DNA from: Polynucleobacter sp. TUM22923
GTDB lineage: Bacteria > Pseudomonadota > Gammaproteobacteria > Burkholderiales > Burkholderiaceae
Length of the DNA stretch: 64,000 bases
Direction of reading: 5' to 3'
Assembly: GCF_030295705.1 (NCBI RefSeq)
Contig: NZ_AP027274.1
Location: forward strand, 806,001-870,000
Both the position numbers and the translations under genes were made by a program. Shown here one piece after another: positions 18,618 to 28,221 of the stretch (within the stretch, counting starts at the first letter, position 1; every line of letters begins with the position of its first letter). Under the pieces are notes generated by a model. It was not told the DNA's origin, searched no databases, and saw nothing but the letters and a program-made list of their open reading frames with translations.

Positions 18618-19508
18618 TTAGTCTATTAGCAGTAGCGTTGCATCTAAGCCGACTCGGTCAAAAGCCGCGTCGGCTTTTTCTTTGACAATTGCTTTTGCTT
18701 TATAGGCAATACTGATACCAGATCCGTGCATCATCAGTAAATCATTAGAGCCGTCACCCATGGTGATTGCATTGTATTTATGGCAATCCATTGCAACGCA
18801 GGCTTGATCAAGGTAGCTTGCTTTAGCAGCGCCATCTACTATGTCACCAAGCACTTTGCCAGTGAGCTTTCCATCAATGATCTCTAGTGTGTTGGCTTGG
18901 GCTTGCTTAAAACCAAGCTTGAGTTGTAACTTCTCGGTAAAAAACGTAAAACCGCCCGAAACCAACAGGGTATAAAGCCCGCGTTCATTAGCGCCAGCAA
19001 GTAATTCTGTAGCGCCTGGATTGGGTTGCAGGCGCTCTAAATAGACTGATTCAAGTACGCTAGCAGATACACCAGCAAGTAGTGCTACACGCCTACGCAA
19101 GCTCTCTTTAAAATCTTTGATCTCTCCGCGCATCGTGGCTTCCGTAATTTCAGAGATGGCTGCTTTCTTACCTGCGAAGTCTGCAATTTCATCGATACAC
19201 TCAATATTAATCAAGGTCGAATCCATATCCATGGCTAAGACTTTAATATTGGAAGATTGAAAGTTGGGCGGTAAAAAAGCAAGATCAGTATTGTGACTGG
19301 CCGCCAACTCACGCATTGCCAAGCGCGTTTCAGAAAGCAATTGGTGACTAATAGACCAGCGGGCAGAAAAATAAGGACTTAATTCGCCTTTGATTTCTAG
19401 GGGCTGAATGTTAATCCCGAGTGCTTGTGCATGATGCTTAAGAGCCAGATTCAGATCCTGAGAGATGGGCTTATTTGATAAACCTACGAGCGTATTAAGG
19501 TTGGTCAT
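18618..19508 (-). CDS. serB: phosphoserine phosphatase
   Basis: HAD-superfamily phosphatase of 296 residues, last step of serine synthesis. The nucleophile motif is MDMDSTLINIECIDE with Asp94. The motif II serine is in LLVSGGFTFF and motif III/IV in GDGSNDLLMM. An N-terminal extension of about 85 residues resembles the ACT-like regulatory part of SerB. It lies five bases after mfd on the same strand, so the two are co-transcribed, and converges on the thiolase gene. Confidence 0.94.
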   Translation of the reverse strand: MTNLNTLVGLSNKPISQDLNLALKHHAQALGINIQPLEIKGELSPYFSARWSISHQLLSETRLAMRELAASHNTDLAFLPPNFQSSNIKVLAMDMDSTLINIECIDEIADFAGKKAAISEITEATMRGEIKDFKESLRRRVALLAGVSASVLESVYLERLQPNPGATELLAGANERGLYTLLVSGGFTFFTEKLQLKLGFKQAQANTLEIIDGKLTGKVLGDIVDGAAKASYLDQACVAMDCHKYNAITMGDGSNDLLMMHGSGISIAYKAKAIVKEKADAAFDRVGLDATLLLID

Positions 19509-19513
19509 ATGGG

Positions 19514-22500
19514 TTATGAATTGACGTTTGCCGTATTGAGCATAGCCGATTCATTCAAACCTCGAAGGATGCGACGTATATGCTCCAAGCGTTGTTCTAA
19601 TTTCTCAAAGTCCTGATCCTTTTGCGGTAGCACTTTAAGCTTATCTTGGCCATTAAGCTGGATGTACTTTGATGACTGAATCAATCGAATGATTTTCATT
19701 GGGTCAATGGGTGGGTTGGGGATGAACTGAATCTGAATAGAGCTTGGTGTGGCATCAATTTTTTTGATTCCAAAGCCGGTCATCTCTAGGCGTAAACGGT
19801 GGGTCTCGTAAAACGATTTGGCCTGATCAGGTAAATTCCCGAAGCGGTCGACTAGTTCTTCACGCAGACCCATGAGTTCAGAAAAATCACTTGTACTGGC
19901 AAAGCGTTTGTACATCGAAAGGCGTTCATGGACGTCTGGGCAATAGTCACTTGGTAGCAGGGCAGGCAATCCTAAATTGACATCGGTAGTAACCTGTAGC
20001 GGCGAGAGAAGATCTGGCTCTTTGCCGCTGCGCAATGATTTGACAGCGCGATTGAGCATTTCTGTATATAGCTGGAAACCAATTTCATGAATTTCACCAG
20101 ACTGCTTATCGCCGAGCACCTCACCAGCCCCCCGAATTTCTAAATCATGCATAGCTAGGTAGAAGCCTGAACCCAATTCCTCCATCGCTTGAATGGCGTT
20201 TAGCCTTAATTGGGCTTGCTTGCTAAGGGCCTCAGGATCGGGGACCAATAAATAGGCATAGGCTTGATGGTGTGAGCGTCCCACACGACCTCGCAATTGA
20301 TGCAGTTGAGCTAGACCAAATTTATCAGCCCTGTGCATGATGATCGTGTTGGCTGTTGGAACATCGATGCCTGTTTCGATGATGGTTGTGCAGAGCAAAA
20401 TATTCGTGCGCTGGGTAACAAACTCTCGCATTACGGATTCTAATTCGCGTTCATGCATTTGGCCATGGGCGACACTGATACTCGCTTCAGGAATCAATTC
20501 CTGCAAAGCGTGTTTACGATTTTGAATCGTTTCTACTTCGTTATGCAGAAAGTAGACTTGCCCACCCCGTTTAATTTCGCGTAAAACGGCTTCCCGGATA
20601 ATACTGTCCCCTTCGCGACGCACAAATGTTTTGATGGCTAAACGTTTTTGTGGGGCAGTAGCAATAATGGAAAGCTCTCTTAAGCCTTCCATTGCCATAC
20701 CAAGCGTTCTAGGTATTGGTGTCGCAGTAAGAGTCAAAATATCGACCTCTGCTCTTAAAGCTTTTAACGCCTCTTTTTGACGAACACCAAAACGATGCTC
20801 TTCATCCACAATGACTAAGCCCAAATTAGCAAATTTGGTTTCTTTGGACAGTAATTTATGGGTACCGATAATAATGTCGGCATCACCCTTCGCAATAGCC
20901 TCTAAAGCGGCGTTAATTTCTTTAGTGGTTTTAAAGCGCGATAACTCTACAATTTTTACAGGCCAATCCGCAAAGCGATCTTTCCAGGTTGCAACATGCT
21001 GCTCTGCTAACAAGGTAGTCGGTGCAAGAATAGCCACTTGCTTACCACCCATTACAGAGACGAAGCTAGCTCGTAAAGCCACCTCCGTTTTACCAAAGCC
21101 AACGTCGCCGCATACCAGTCGATCCATCGGCGCACCGCTAGTCATATCTGCAATGACGGCGGCGATAGCGTTGGCCTGATCTGGCGTTTCTTCAAATCCA
21201 AAACTTTCAGCGAATGCAGCATAGTCATGGGCAGAGAATTCAAAAGCATGTCCTTTGCGTATTGCTCTTGCTGCATAGAGACTCAACAGCTCTGCTGCCG
21301 TATCTCGGATTTGTTGTGCTGCTTTTCGTTTAGCTTTATCCCACTGACCTGAGCCTAATTGATGTAGTGGAGCAGAATCGGGATCGGATCCAGCGTAGCG
21401 GGTCACCATCTGTAATTGCTGAACCGGAACATAAAGCGTTGCTTCTTTTGCGTACACTAAATGCAGAAACTCCTCAAAGAGAGGCTCTTCTTTTGCCTGC
21501 GCTAAATTTAAAAGCACTAGCCCCTGATAGCGGCCGATACCATGATCAGAATGCACTACGGGGTCGCCAATATTTAATTCAGAGAGATCCTTAAAGAGCA
21601 TCTCAGGATCTGAACTCTCACTGACTTTCCCTTTGCGGCGTTGTCGCGCAGTAGCGGTAAATAGCTCTGCTTCGGTAACCACAATGAGATTTTCAGAGGG
21701 CCAAGTAAAACCGTTAAACAATGGCGCTGTTACAAGTCCAAATAGCAGATCACTTTTAATAAAGTCAGCAATTCCCTCAAATTCCTGTGGCTTGAGTGGA
21801 AAGAGAAATTGGCCATTCACCCCGGATACAGCATTACTTTGCTCAAATAGCTCTCGAATGGATTCTTTACGCCCAGCACTATCACTGCAAATGAGCACAC
21901 GCGTTTTTTCTTTAGAAATCAGCGAGCGCAAGCGATTGATAGGATCGGTATCCCTGCGGTGCACTGAAAGATCCGGCACCGCTAAAAATTGGCTTGCACC
22001 CTTATCGTCTTTTTCGAGAACCAGACGGGCATTTGGTTTTGCTGAAGAAAAGAACTGATCAACATCAAGAAATAATTCTTTTGGCGGAAGTATTGGCCGA
22101 TCTAAATCATGCTTTAAGAATTCATACCGAGCTAGCGTATCTTTCCAGAAGCTTTTAATGGATTCTTCAACATCACCAGCACTCACAATCCATACAGGAT
22201 CTCCAGAGCGGGGGAAGTAATCAAATACGCTAGAGGACTCTTCAAAAAAGAGCGGTAAATAAGACTCAATTCCGGCACTCGGAATACCTAGATTGGCGTC
22301 TTTATAAATGGAGCATCGTGTAGGGTCGCCTTCAAATACCTCTCGCCAGCGCCCACGAAATGCGGTGCGCGACGCATCATCAAATGGAAATTCATGTCCT
22401 GGCAGTAGGCGTATTTCTTTGACGGGGTAGAGACTGCGTTGTGTGTCTGGATCGAATGCTCGAATCTGTTCAATTTCATCACCAAATAAATCTAGCCGAT

Positions 22501-23071
22501 AAGGCAGAGGGGATCCCATTGGGAAGAGATCAATTAAGCCGCCTCGAATACTGTATTCACCAGGACGCATGACAGCGCTCACTGGGTCATAGCCTGCTTG
22601 CTGCAGTTGTAGCCTGAGCGCCGCATCATCGAGTTTGTCGCCTTGCCTGAAAAAGAAGGTATGTCCAGACAAAAAGTTTGGTGGACCCAGTTTTTGCAGG
22701 GCGGTAGTGACGGGTATTAGAACAATGTCACAGCTTCCATTCAAAAGCTCATACAGGGTAGCTAAGCGCTCAGACACCAAATCTTGATGTGGCGAAAAAT
22801 GATCGTAAGGGAGTATTTCCCAATCCGGTAAAAGGCGGGTTTTGAGCTGAGGCGCGAAGGCGGGAATTTCTTCTAATAACCTTTGAGCTTCCTGGGCCTG
22901 AGCGCAGAACACAATCATGACTGAAAATTCAGAGCGGTAGCGTAGGGCGGATTGGGCAATTAATGCCGCATCTGCGGAGCCAATCAACCCGGAATAGGTA
23001 AAGCGCTGCCCAGCCCGTGGAGCCGGGATAGGGGATGAGGCGGCAATTGTGGGTGTTAATGCATCGGACAT
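19514..23071 (-). CDS. mfd: transcription-repair coupling factor Mfd
   Basis: ATP-dependent translocase of about 1185 residues that removes stalled RNA polymerase and recruits UvrA. Domains in order: UvrB-like N-terminal module; RNA-polymerase interaction (CarD-like) domain with IGDPVVHSDHGIGRYQGL near residue 510; superfamily-2 motor with Walker A CGDVGFGKTEVALR near 655, DEEH box near 757 and TATPIPRTLGM; a TRG segment; and the C-terminal D7 domain. The ATG at 23071 is preferred over a GTG two codons upstream. Divergent from ispD with about 23 bases between starts. Confidence 0.96.
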   Translation of the reverse strand: MSDALTPTIAASSPIPAPRAGQRFTYSGLIGSADAALIAQSALRYRSEFSVMIVFCAQAQEAQRLLEEIPAFAPQLKTRLLPDWEILPYDHFSPHQDLVSERLATLYELLNGSCDIVLIPVTTALQKLGPPNFLSGHTFFFRQGDKLDDAALRLQLQQAGYDPVSAVMRPGEYSIRGGLIDLFPMGSPLPYRLDLFGDEIEQIRAFDPDTQRSLYPVKEIRLLPGHEFPFDDASRTAFRGRWREVFEGDPTRCSIYKDANLGIPSAGIESYLPLFFEESSSVFDYFPRSGDPVWIVSAGDVEESIKSFWKDTLARYEFLKHDLDRPILPPKELFLDVDQFFSSAKPNARLVLEKDDKGASQFLAVPDLSVHRRDTDPINRLRSLISKEKTRVLICSDSAGRKESIRELFEQSNAVSGVNGQFLFPLKPQEFEGIADFIKSDLLFGLVTAPLFNGFTWPSENLIVVTEAELFTATARQRRKGKVSESSDPEMLFKDLSELNIGDPVVHSDHGIGRYQGLVLLNLAQAKEEPLFEEFLHLVYAKEATLYVPVQQLQMVTRYAGSDPDSAPLHQLGSGQWDKAKRKAAQQIRDTAAELLSLYAARAIRKGHAFEFSAHDYAAFAESFGFEETPDQANAIAAVIADMTSGAPMDRLVCGDVGFGKTEVALRASFVSVMGGKQVAILAPTTLLAEQHVATWKDRFADWPVKIVELSRFKTTKEINAALEAIAKGDADIIIGTHKLLSKETKFANLGLVIVDEEHRFGVRQKEALKALRAEVDILTLTATPIPRTLGMAMEGLRELSIIATAPQKRLAIKTFVRREGDSIIREAVLREIKRGGQVYFLHNEVETIQNRKHALQELIPEASISVAHGQMHERELESVMREFVTQRTNILLCTTIIETGIDVPTANTIIMHRADKFGLAQLHQLRGRVGRSHHQAYAYLLVPDPEALSKQAQLRLNAIQAMEELGSGFYLAMHDLEIRGAGEVLGDKQSGEIHEIGFQLYTEMLNRAVKSLRSGKEPDLLSPLQVTTDVNLGLPALLPSDYCPDVHERLSMYKRFASTSDFSELMGLREELVDRFGNLPDQAKSFYETHRLRLEMTGFGIKKIDATPSSIQIQFIPNPPIDPMKIIRLIQSSKYIQLNGQDKLKVLPQKDQDFEKLEQRLEHIRRILRGLNESAMLNTANVNS

Positions 23072-23094
23072 CTGCACTCATTATAGAATCAGTT

Positions 23095-23847
23095 ATGCCT
23101 ACCGGAATTCAATCCACGCCAGCTTCACCGCAATGCCATGCTTTGTTGCCAACAGCGGGCTCTGGCTCTCGGCTTGGTGGTGACTTGCCAAAGCAGTTTC
23201 AAGTGCTAGCGGGCAAGCCAATGCTTTCTTATGCCTTGGATGCCTTTAGTAGCACGCCTGAAATTGCTTCCATCTGGGTTGGGCTTAGCCCAGCTTTTAT
23301 TGAGGATCCCATACTCAAGTCTTTCTCGAGCATGACAAAGCCAACCCATTTTTTGCCAACGGGAGGTCTGACTAGGCAAGAAACGGTAATGAATACCTTA
23401 GCAGCGATGCTGCAATCCGGAATTCCGCAGAATGACTGGGTACTTGTTCATGATGCTGCTCGGCCGGGCATAAGGCCTGCTTTGATTCAAAACCTCATTC
23501 ACAGCGTTACTTTGGCAGGTGAGGGTGGTCTACTGGCAATGCCCCTAGCTGACACGTTGAAGATGGTGCAAGCCTATTCCCCTGAAGATGGAGGTCCTGC
23601 CCGCGTTCAAAAAACGATCTCTCGAGATCATCTCTGGCAAGCGCAAACCCCCCAAATGTTCGGTCTTCAGGATCTGCACGATGCTATTGAGGCGGCCATG
23701 CTTATTAATGCGGATATGACGGATGAGGCTAGCGCTATGGAGCTAGCGGGTACAAAACCTTTATTGATTCATGGAGAAACTCGCAACTTTAAGGTGACTC
23801 ACCCAGCTGACTGGGAGTTAATCCAGGCTATTTTGAAAACTTCATAA
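23095..23847 (+). CDS. ispD: 2-C-methyl-D-erythritol 4-phosphate cytidylyltransferase
   Basis: MEP-pathway enzyme of 250 residues that makes CDP-ME. The nucleotide-binding loop is LLPTAGSGSRLGGDLPKQF and VLVHDAARPGIRP is the second signature. The usual A-A-G of the loop is T-A-G here. The frame extends upstream into the mfd start region, but ATG 23095 gives the expected N-terminus. TAGAAT lies five bases before this ATG and no Shine-Dalgarno is visible. ispF follows after 17 bases. Confidence 0.94.
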   Translation: MPTGIQSTPASPQCHALLPTAGSGSRLGGDLPKQFQVLAGKPMLSYALDAFSSTPEIASIWVGLSPAFIEDPILKSFSSMTKPTHFLPTGGLTRQETVMNTLAAMLQSGIPQNDWVLVHDAARPGIRPALIQNLIHSVTLAGEGGLLAMPLADTLKMVQAYSPEDGGPARVQKTISRDHLWQAQTPQMFGLQDLHDAIEAAMLINADMTDEASAMELAGTKPLLIHGETRNFKVTHPADWELIQAILKTS

Positions 23848-23864
23848 ACTAACGCGGCCTCTCT

Positions 23865-24368
23865 ATGACCCAAAACACCAACTATTTACCGCCTTTCCGT
23901 ATTGGCCAGGGCTATGACGTTCACGCTCTAGTTGTCGGTAGAAAATTGATTTTAGGCGGGGTCCACGTTCCCAGTGATAAGGGTCTATTGGGCCACTCCG
24001 ATGCAGATGCCTTGCTTCATGCCTTGACCGATGCATTATTGGGCGCTGCAGGGTTAAATGACATTGGTCAGCTTTTCCCGGATACAGATCCTCAATTTAA
24101 AGACATGGATAGCCGAATTCTGCTCAGAACTGCATTACAAAAGGTGCAGTCGGCTGGATTTCAGGTGGGTAATGTAGATGCCACGATTATTTGTCAGGCC
24201 CCTAAATTGGCCTCTTTTTTGCCAGAAATGATCCAAAACATTGCGGCTGACCTGTTAGTCGCCCCAAGCTGTATAAACCTTAAAGCCAAAACAAATGAAT
24301 CATTAGGGCATTTGGGTCGGGGTGAGGGCATTGCAGTTCATGTGGTGGCTTTGCTCTATAGACCGTAA
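23865..24368 (+). CDS. ispF: 2-C-methyl-D-erythritol 2,4-cyclodiphosphate synthase
   Basis: MEP-pathway cyclase of 167 residues, working as a trimer with zinc at the subunit interface. The N-terminal GQGYDVHAL supplies the zinc Asp and His; the second signature is [19 protein letters not shown], and the C-terminal [17 protein letters not shown] is typical. It is paired with ispD as in most proteobacteria. A tRNA-Leu gene begins about 80 bases downstream on the same strand. Confidence 0.95.
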   Translation: MTQNTNYLPPFRIGQGYDVHALVVGRKLILGGVHVPSDKGLLGHSDADALLHALTDALLGAAGLNDIGQLFPDTDPQFKDMDSRILLRTALQKVQSAGFQVGNVDATIICQAPKLASFLPEMIQNIAADLLVAPSCINLKAKTNESLGHLGRGEGIAVHVVALLYRP

Positions 24369-24450
24369 AAGATCCTCTAAAACTACTAAGCATTGTAGAA
24401 TTACGGTCTTTAGAGTGAAGCTGAAGCCCTAGAATTTTTGGGATGTTAGC

Positions 24451-24537
<87 letters not shown>

Positions 24538-24593
24538 CAAGTTTGATGTTTGGCTTGGGCTTCACATATCCCGATTTTAATTAAGAGACGAGA

Positions 24594-25931
24594 ATGGCTG
24601 CGCAAATAGAAAATTTAGGTCTGTTGGACCGCAAAGTAACTTTAGAGTTTGCTCGTGCCGATTTGGTAAAAGCAAGAGATGAGCGTTTAGCTAAGCTTGG
24701 CAAGACCATGAAGGCTCCTGGCTTTCGTCCTGGTAAAGTGCCCAAGAATATGGTCGAAAAGCAATTCGGTATGCAGGTTGATTTCGAGCTGCAGTACGAC
24801 AAAGCTACTGAACTCTTTTATGGCATCGCTCAAGAAGATAAAATTTTATTAGCTGGTCAACCTCGCCTTGATCCAAAGAGCGAACTAGATGCAGAGAAGA
24901 TCGTTTTTGACGTGTACTTTGAAGTATTGCCAGAAGTCAAAATCGGTGACTTTACAAAAGCAGAAGTTACTCAATATACAACTGACATTTCTGATGCGGA
25001 AATTGATCGTGCCTTAGATGTACTTCGCAAGCAGCAGGTTCATTACCATCCGCGTGGCGAAGCTGGGCATCATGGAGATGGCGGTGCCAATACTGCCGCT
25101 CAAGCTGGTGACCAAGCGGTCATTGATTTCGTAGGCAAGATTGATGGCGTTGAGTTTGCAGGTGGTAAGGCAGAAAATTTTGAATACGTTCTTGGTGAAG
25201 GCCGTATGCTTCCTGAGTTTGAAGCAGCTACCTTAGGCCTCAAAGCCGGCGAGAGCAAGACTTTCCCATTAAGCTTTCCAGCGGACTACCATGGTAAAGA
25301 TGTAGCTGGTAAGACAGCTGACTTTACAGTTATTGTGAAGTCTGTAAATTGGGCGCACCTTCCAGCAATTGATGATGCGTTTGCATTGTCTCTTGGTGTT
25401 ACTGAAGGTGGCGTTGCGAAGATGCGCGCAGAAGTCAAAGAGAACCTTGATCGTGAAACTAAGCGTCGTATTACCTCTTTGTTAAAAGGCGAGGTAATGG
25501 ATAAGCTCAATGGTTTATGCGAACTAGATGTGCCAAAAACTTTAGTCGCACAAGAGCAAGAGCGTCTAGTGGAGTCTGCACGTCAAGATCTCATCCAGCG
25601 CGGTATTCCAAACGCGAAAGATGCACCCATTCCTGCTGAGATGTTTGCTGAACAGGCGCTTAAACGCGTTCGTCTTGGCCTCATTTTGAGTGAGCTTGTG
25701 AAGCAGCAGAATTTAGCTGCTACTGCCGATCAAATTAAAGCGGAGATTGATGAGCAAGCGGCTACTTATGAAGATCCAAAAGAAGTGGTTCGCTGGTTCT
25801 ATAGCAACCCTAGTCGCCTCAAAGATATGGAAAACTTAGTACTTGAAGATAATGTTATTAAGTACTTCACTTCGCAGGCAAAGGTTGTTGACAAAGCAGT
25901 GACCTTTGAAGAATTAAGTAAGCTTAATTAA
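24594..25931 (+). CDS. tig: trigger factor
   Basis: Ribosome-bound chaperone and peptidyl-prolyl isomerase of 445 residues. The ribosome-binding signature GFRPGKVP lies near residues 43-50. The FKBP-type PPIase domain starts about residue 170 with [14 protein letters not shown], and the long C-terminal helical chaperone arms follow. Between the N-terminal domain and the FKBP domain lies a His/Gly-rich insertion, [15 protein letters not shown] and an Ala-rich tail, longer than in E. coli. It heads a tig-clpP-clpX-lon proteostasis block. Confidence 0.95.
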   Translation: MAAQIENLGLLDRKVTLEFARADLVKARDERLAKLGKTMKAPGFRPGKVPKNMVEKQFGMQVDFELQYDKATELFYGIAQEDKILLAGQPRLDPKSELDAEKIVFDVYFEVLPEVKIGDFTKAEVTQYTTDISDAEIDRALDVLRKQQVHYHPRGEAGHHGDGGANTAAQAGDQAVIDFVGKIDGVEFAGGKAENFEYVLGEGRMLPEFEAATLGLKAGESKTFPLSFPADYHGKDVAGKTADFTVIVKSVNWAHLPAIDDAFALSLGVTEGGVAKMRAEVKENLDRETKRRITSLLKGEVMDKLNGLCELDVPKTLVAQEQERLVESARQDLIQRGIPNAKDAPIPAEMFAEQALKRVRLGLILSELVKQQNLAATADQIKAEIDEQAATYEDPKEVVRWFYSNPSRLKDMENLVLEDNVIKYFTSQAKVVDKAVTFEELSKLN

Positions 25932-25989
25932 TACTTGTTGAGTTATCGTTAAATTGTCCCTCAGTCATTACCAATAAAGGCTTGTCCAT

Positions 25990-26619
25990 ATGAACCAGAA
26001 TCAATTCCAATCTGAGTATTTAGAGCCCCAAGGTCTGGGTCTGGTTCCTATGGTGATCGAAACCTCTGGCAGAGGCGAGCGCGCTTACGATATTTACTCG
26101 CGACTCCTGCGAGAGCGCGTTGTGTTTTTGGTTGGTGAAGTAAACGATCAAACTGCCAACCTGGTTATCGCTCAGCTATTATTTTTAGAGAGTGAGAATC
26201 CTGATAAAGAGATTTCTCTGTACATCAATTCTCCCGGTGGCTCTGTTTCCGCTGGCCTAGCTATTTACGACACAATGCAATTCATCAAGCCTCATGTTAG
26301 TACCTTATGCATGGGTATGGCTGCCAGTATGGGTGCATTCTTGTTATGTGCTGGTGAAAAGGGTAAGCGCTACGCATTGCCGAATTCCCGCGTCATGATT
26401 CATCAGCCATTAGGTGGCGCTCGTGGTCAGGCCTCTGACATTGAAATTCAAGCACGAGAGATTTTGTACTTACGTGAGCGTTTGAATAAAATCCTGTCAG
26501 ATCGTACCGGTCAATCCATTGAAACTATTGCCAAGGATACCGATCGTGATAATTTCATGTCTGCTGAGCAAGCTGAGTCATATGGTTTGATCGACAAAGT
26601 GATCGATAAGCGTCCTTAA
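25990..26619 (+). CDS. clpP: ATP-dependent Clp protease proteolytic subunit
   Basis: Serine protease of 209 residues forming the 14-mer barrel used by ClpX and ClpA. The catalytic serine is in [11 protein letters not shown], the catalytic histidine in [15 protein letters not shown] and the Asp further on. [16 protein letters not shown] is the usual substrate-channel region. The N-terminal propeptide-like segment ends at GLVPMVIE. Placement between tig and clpX is the standard arrangement. Confidence 0.97.
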   Translation: MNQNQFQSEYLEPQGLGLVPMVIETSGRGERAYDIYSRLLRERVVFLVGEVNDQTANLVIAQLLFLESENPDKEISLYINSPGGSVSAGLAIYDTMQFIKPHVSTLCMGMAASMGAFLLCAGEKGKRYALPNSRVMIHQPLGGARGQASDIEIQAREILYLRERLNKILSDRTGQSIETIAKDTDRDNFMSAEQAESYGLIDKVIDKRP

Positions 26620-26680
26620 TTATTCCTTATCGCCCTTCATCGCATTATATTTTCTGTACTTCATTATTTAGGTTAACTTC

Positions 26681-28042
26681 TTGAGCGATACAAATACCAC
26701 TAGCAGTGCGGATAAGATTCTGTATTGCTCTTTTTGCGGCAAAAGTCAGCATGAGGTTAAAAAACTGATCGCAGGCCCGTCTGTTTTTATTTGTGATGAG
26801 TGTATTGATCTGTGTACCGATATTATTCAAGAAGAGTTAGCGAATCTTCCTAAGGAAGATGGCGATGCGTCTTTGCCAACACCCCATCAAATTCGTGAGA
26901 ACTTAGATCAGTATGTGATTGGACAAGATCACGCCAAGAAAACCCTTGCAGTCGCGGTTTATAACCACTACAAGCGTTTGCAGTATTTGCCTAAGCCCAA
27001 AAAAGAAAAGCTAGACAAAGACGGCAAGCCAACTGAAGCAGCTGACAAGAAGCAGTCTAAAGTTCCAGCCAAAGCAATGGTTGATGGTGTTGAATTGGCC
27101 AAGAGTAATATTTTATTGATCGGGCCAACAGGTTCTGGCAAAACATTATTAGCCCAGACTTTAGCTCGCATGCTCGATGTGCCTTTTGTAATGGCTGATG
27201 CAACCACCTTAACTGAGGCCGGTTATGTTGGCGAGGATGTTGAAAACATCATTCAAAAATTATTGCAAGCTTGTGATTACAACGTAGAAAAAGCCCAACG
27301 CGGCATCGTCTATATTGATGAAATCGATAAGATCTCTCGTAAATCAGATAACCCATCCATCACCCGCGATGTATCGGGTGAGGGTGTGCAGCAAGCCCTG
27401 CTTAAGCTGGTTGAGGGCACTATGGCGTCAGTTCCTCCCCAGGGCGGTCGCAAGCATCCTAACCAAGATTTCTTACAGGTAGATACCACCAACATTCTGT
27501 TTATTTGTGGTGGTGCATTTGATGGTCTTGAAAAGGTCATTCAGCAGCGCTCTGCAAAGACTGGCATCGGCTTTAATGCAACCGTACCCGGTAAAGATGA
27601 TCGTGGCATCAGCGATCTGTTGGTTGAGGTTGAGCCGGAAGATTTAATTAAATTCGGCTTAATACCTGAGCTCATTGGTCGCTTGCCGGTTGTAGCGACT
27701 TTGGCTCAGCTAGACGAATCAGCTTTGATTCAGATTTTGACCGAGCCGAAAAATGCCTTAATAAAGCAATATCAAGCGCTTTTGACAATGGAGGGCTCAG
27801 AGCTTGAGGTGCGCACTGCCGCCTTATCTGCCATTGCTAAGAAGGCAATTGCTCGCAAGACGGGTGCCCGTGGTTTACGGTCCATTCTTGAGGGTTCTTT
27901 AATGGATGTCATGTACGACCTTCCTTCATTGAAGAATGTCCAGAAGGTAGTCATAGACGAATCTTCCATCCAGGACGGTGGAAAACCAATCCTGGTCTAC
28001 AAACAAGATGCTGAAACTACTGAATTGGTTAAAAAGGCCTGA
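26681..28042 (+). CDS. clpX: ATP-dependent Clp protease ATPase subunit ClpX
   Basis: AAA+ unfoldase of 453 residues delivering substrates to ClpP. The N-terminal zinc domain has [11 protein letters not shown] and [10 protein letters not shown]. Walker A is [17 protein letters not shown], Walker [11 protein letters not shown], and the sensor/arginine-finger region follows. An insertion rich in Lys, Asp and Pro lies between YNHYKRL and the Walker A. The start is TTG, with TTAGG upstream, and gives [18 protein letters not shown]; no ATG is available before the zinc domain. Confidence 0.96.
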   Translation: MSDTNTTSSADKILYCSFCGKSQHEVKKLIAGPSVFICDECIDLCTDIIQEELANLPKEDGDASLPTPHQIRENLDQYVIGQDHAKKTLAVAVYNHYKRLQYLPKPKKEKLDKDGKPTEAADKKQSKVPAKAMVDGVELAKSNILLIGPTGSGKTLLAQTLARMLDVPFVMADATTLTEAGYVGEDVENIIQKLLQACDYNVEKAQRGIVYIDEIDKISRKSDNPSITRDVSGEGVQQALLKLVEGTMASVPPQGGRKHPNQDFLQVDTTNILFICGGAFDGLEKVIQQRSAKTGIGFNATVPGKDDRGISDLLVEVEPEDLIKFGLIPELIGRLPVVATLAQLDESALIQILTEPKNALIKQYQALLTMEGSELEVRTAALSAIAKKAIARKTGARGLRSILEGSLMDVMYDLPSLKNVQKVVIDESSIQDGGKPILVYKQDAETTELVKKA

Positions 28043-28100
28043 TTTTTTGACTTTTTTGCTGATTTAGTACGTTTTTTACGCGTTTTTGCTGCATTTCCCC

Positions 28101-28129
28101 CTTGTTTTCCCATTCTGGATACCCATATA
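28101..28129 (+). promoter_or_regulatory. sigma-32 (heat-shock) type promoter candidate for lon
   Basis: CTTGTTT (28101-28107) and CCCATATA (28122-28129) are separated by 14 bases and resemble the RpoH consensus CTTGAAA with CCCATNT. The match is imperfect in the -35 AAA. lon is a classical heat-shock gene and begins 93 bases downstream. Confidence 0.45.
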
Positions 28130-28155
28130 GATAGTATCCTGTTCACTAACAATGT

Positions 28156-28180
28156 CCGCATCTAGTGGTGCGGCATTTTT
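28156..28180 (+). terminator. hairpin with T-run between clpX and lon
   Basis: CCGCA and TGCGG form a 5-bp stem around an 8-base loop, followed by CATTTTT. It may be a weak clpX terminator. If the promoter at 28101-28129 is used, it instead sits in the lon 5' leader. Confidence 0.35.
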
Positions 28181-28221
28181 AGAGAATTTCATGGATTTAC
28201 TATTTTTGGAGGAATTGCCTT

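Noticed and set aside
21633..22058. 141-codon plus-strand frame inside mfd
   Set aside because: It is antisense to a well-supported gene, Ser/Arg-rich, and without family motifs.
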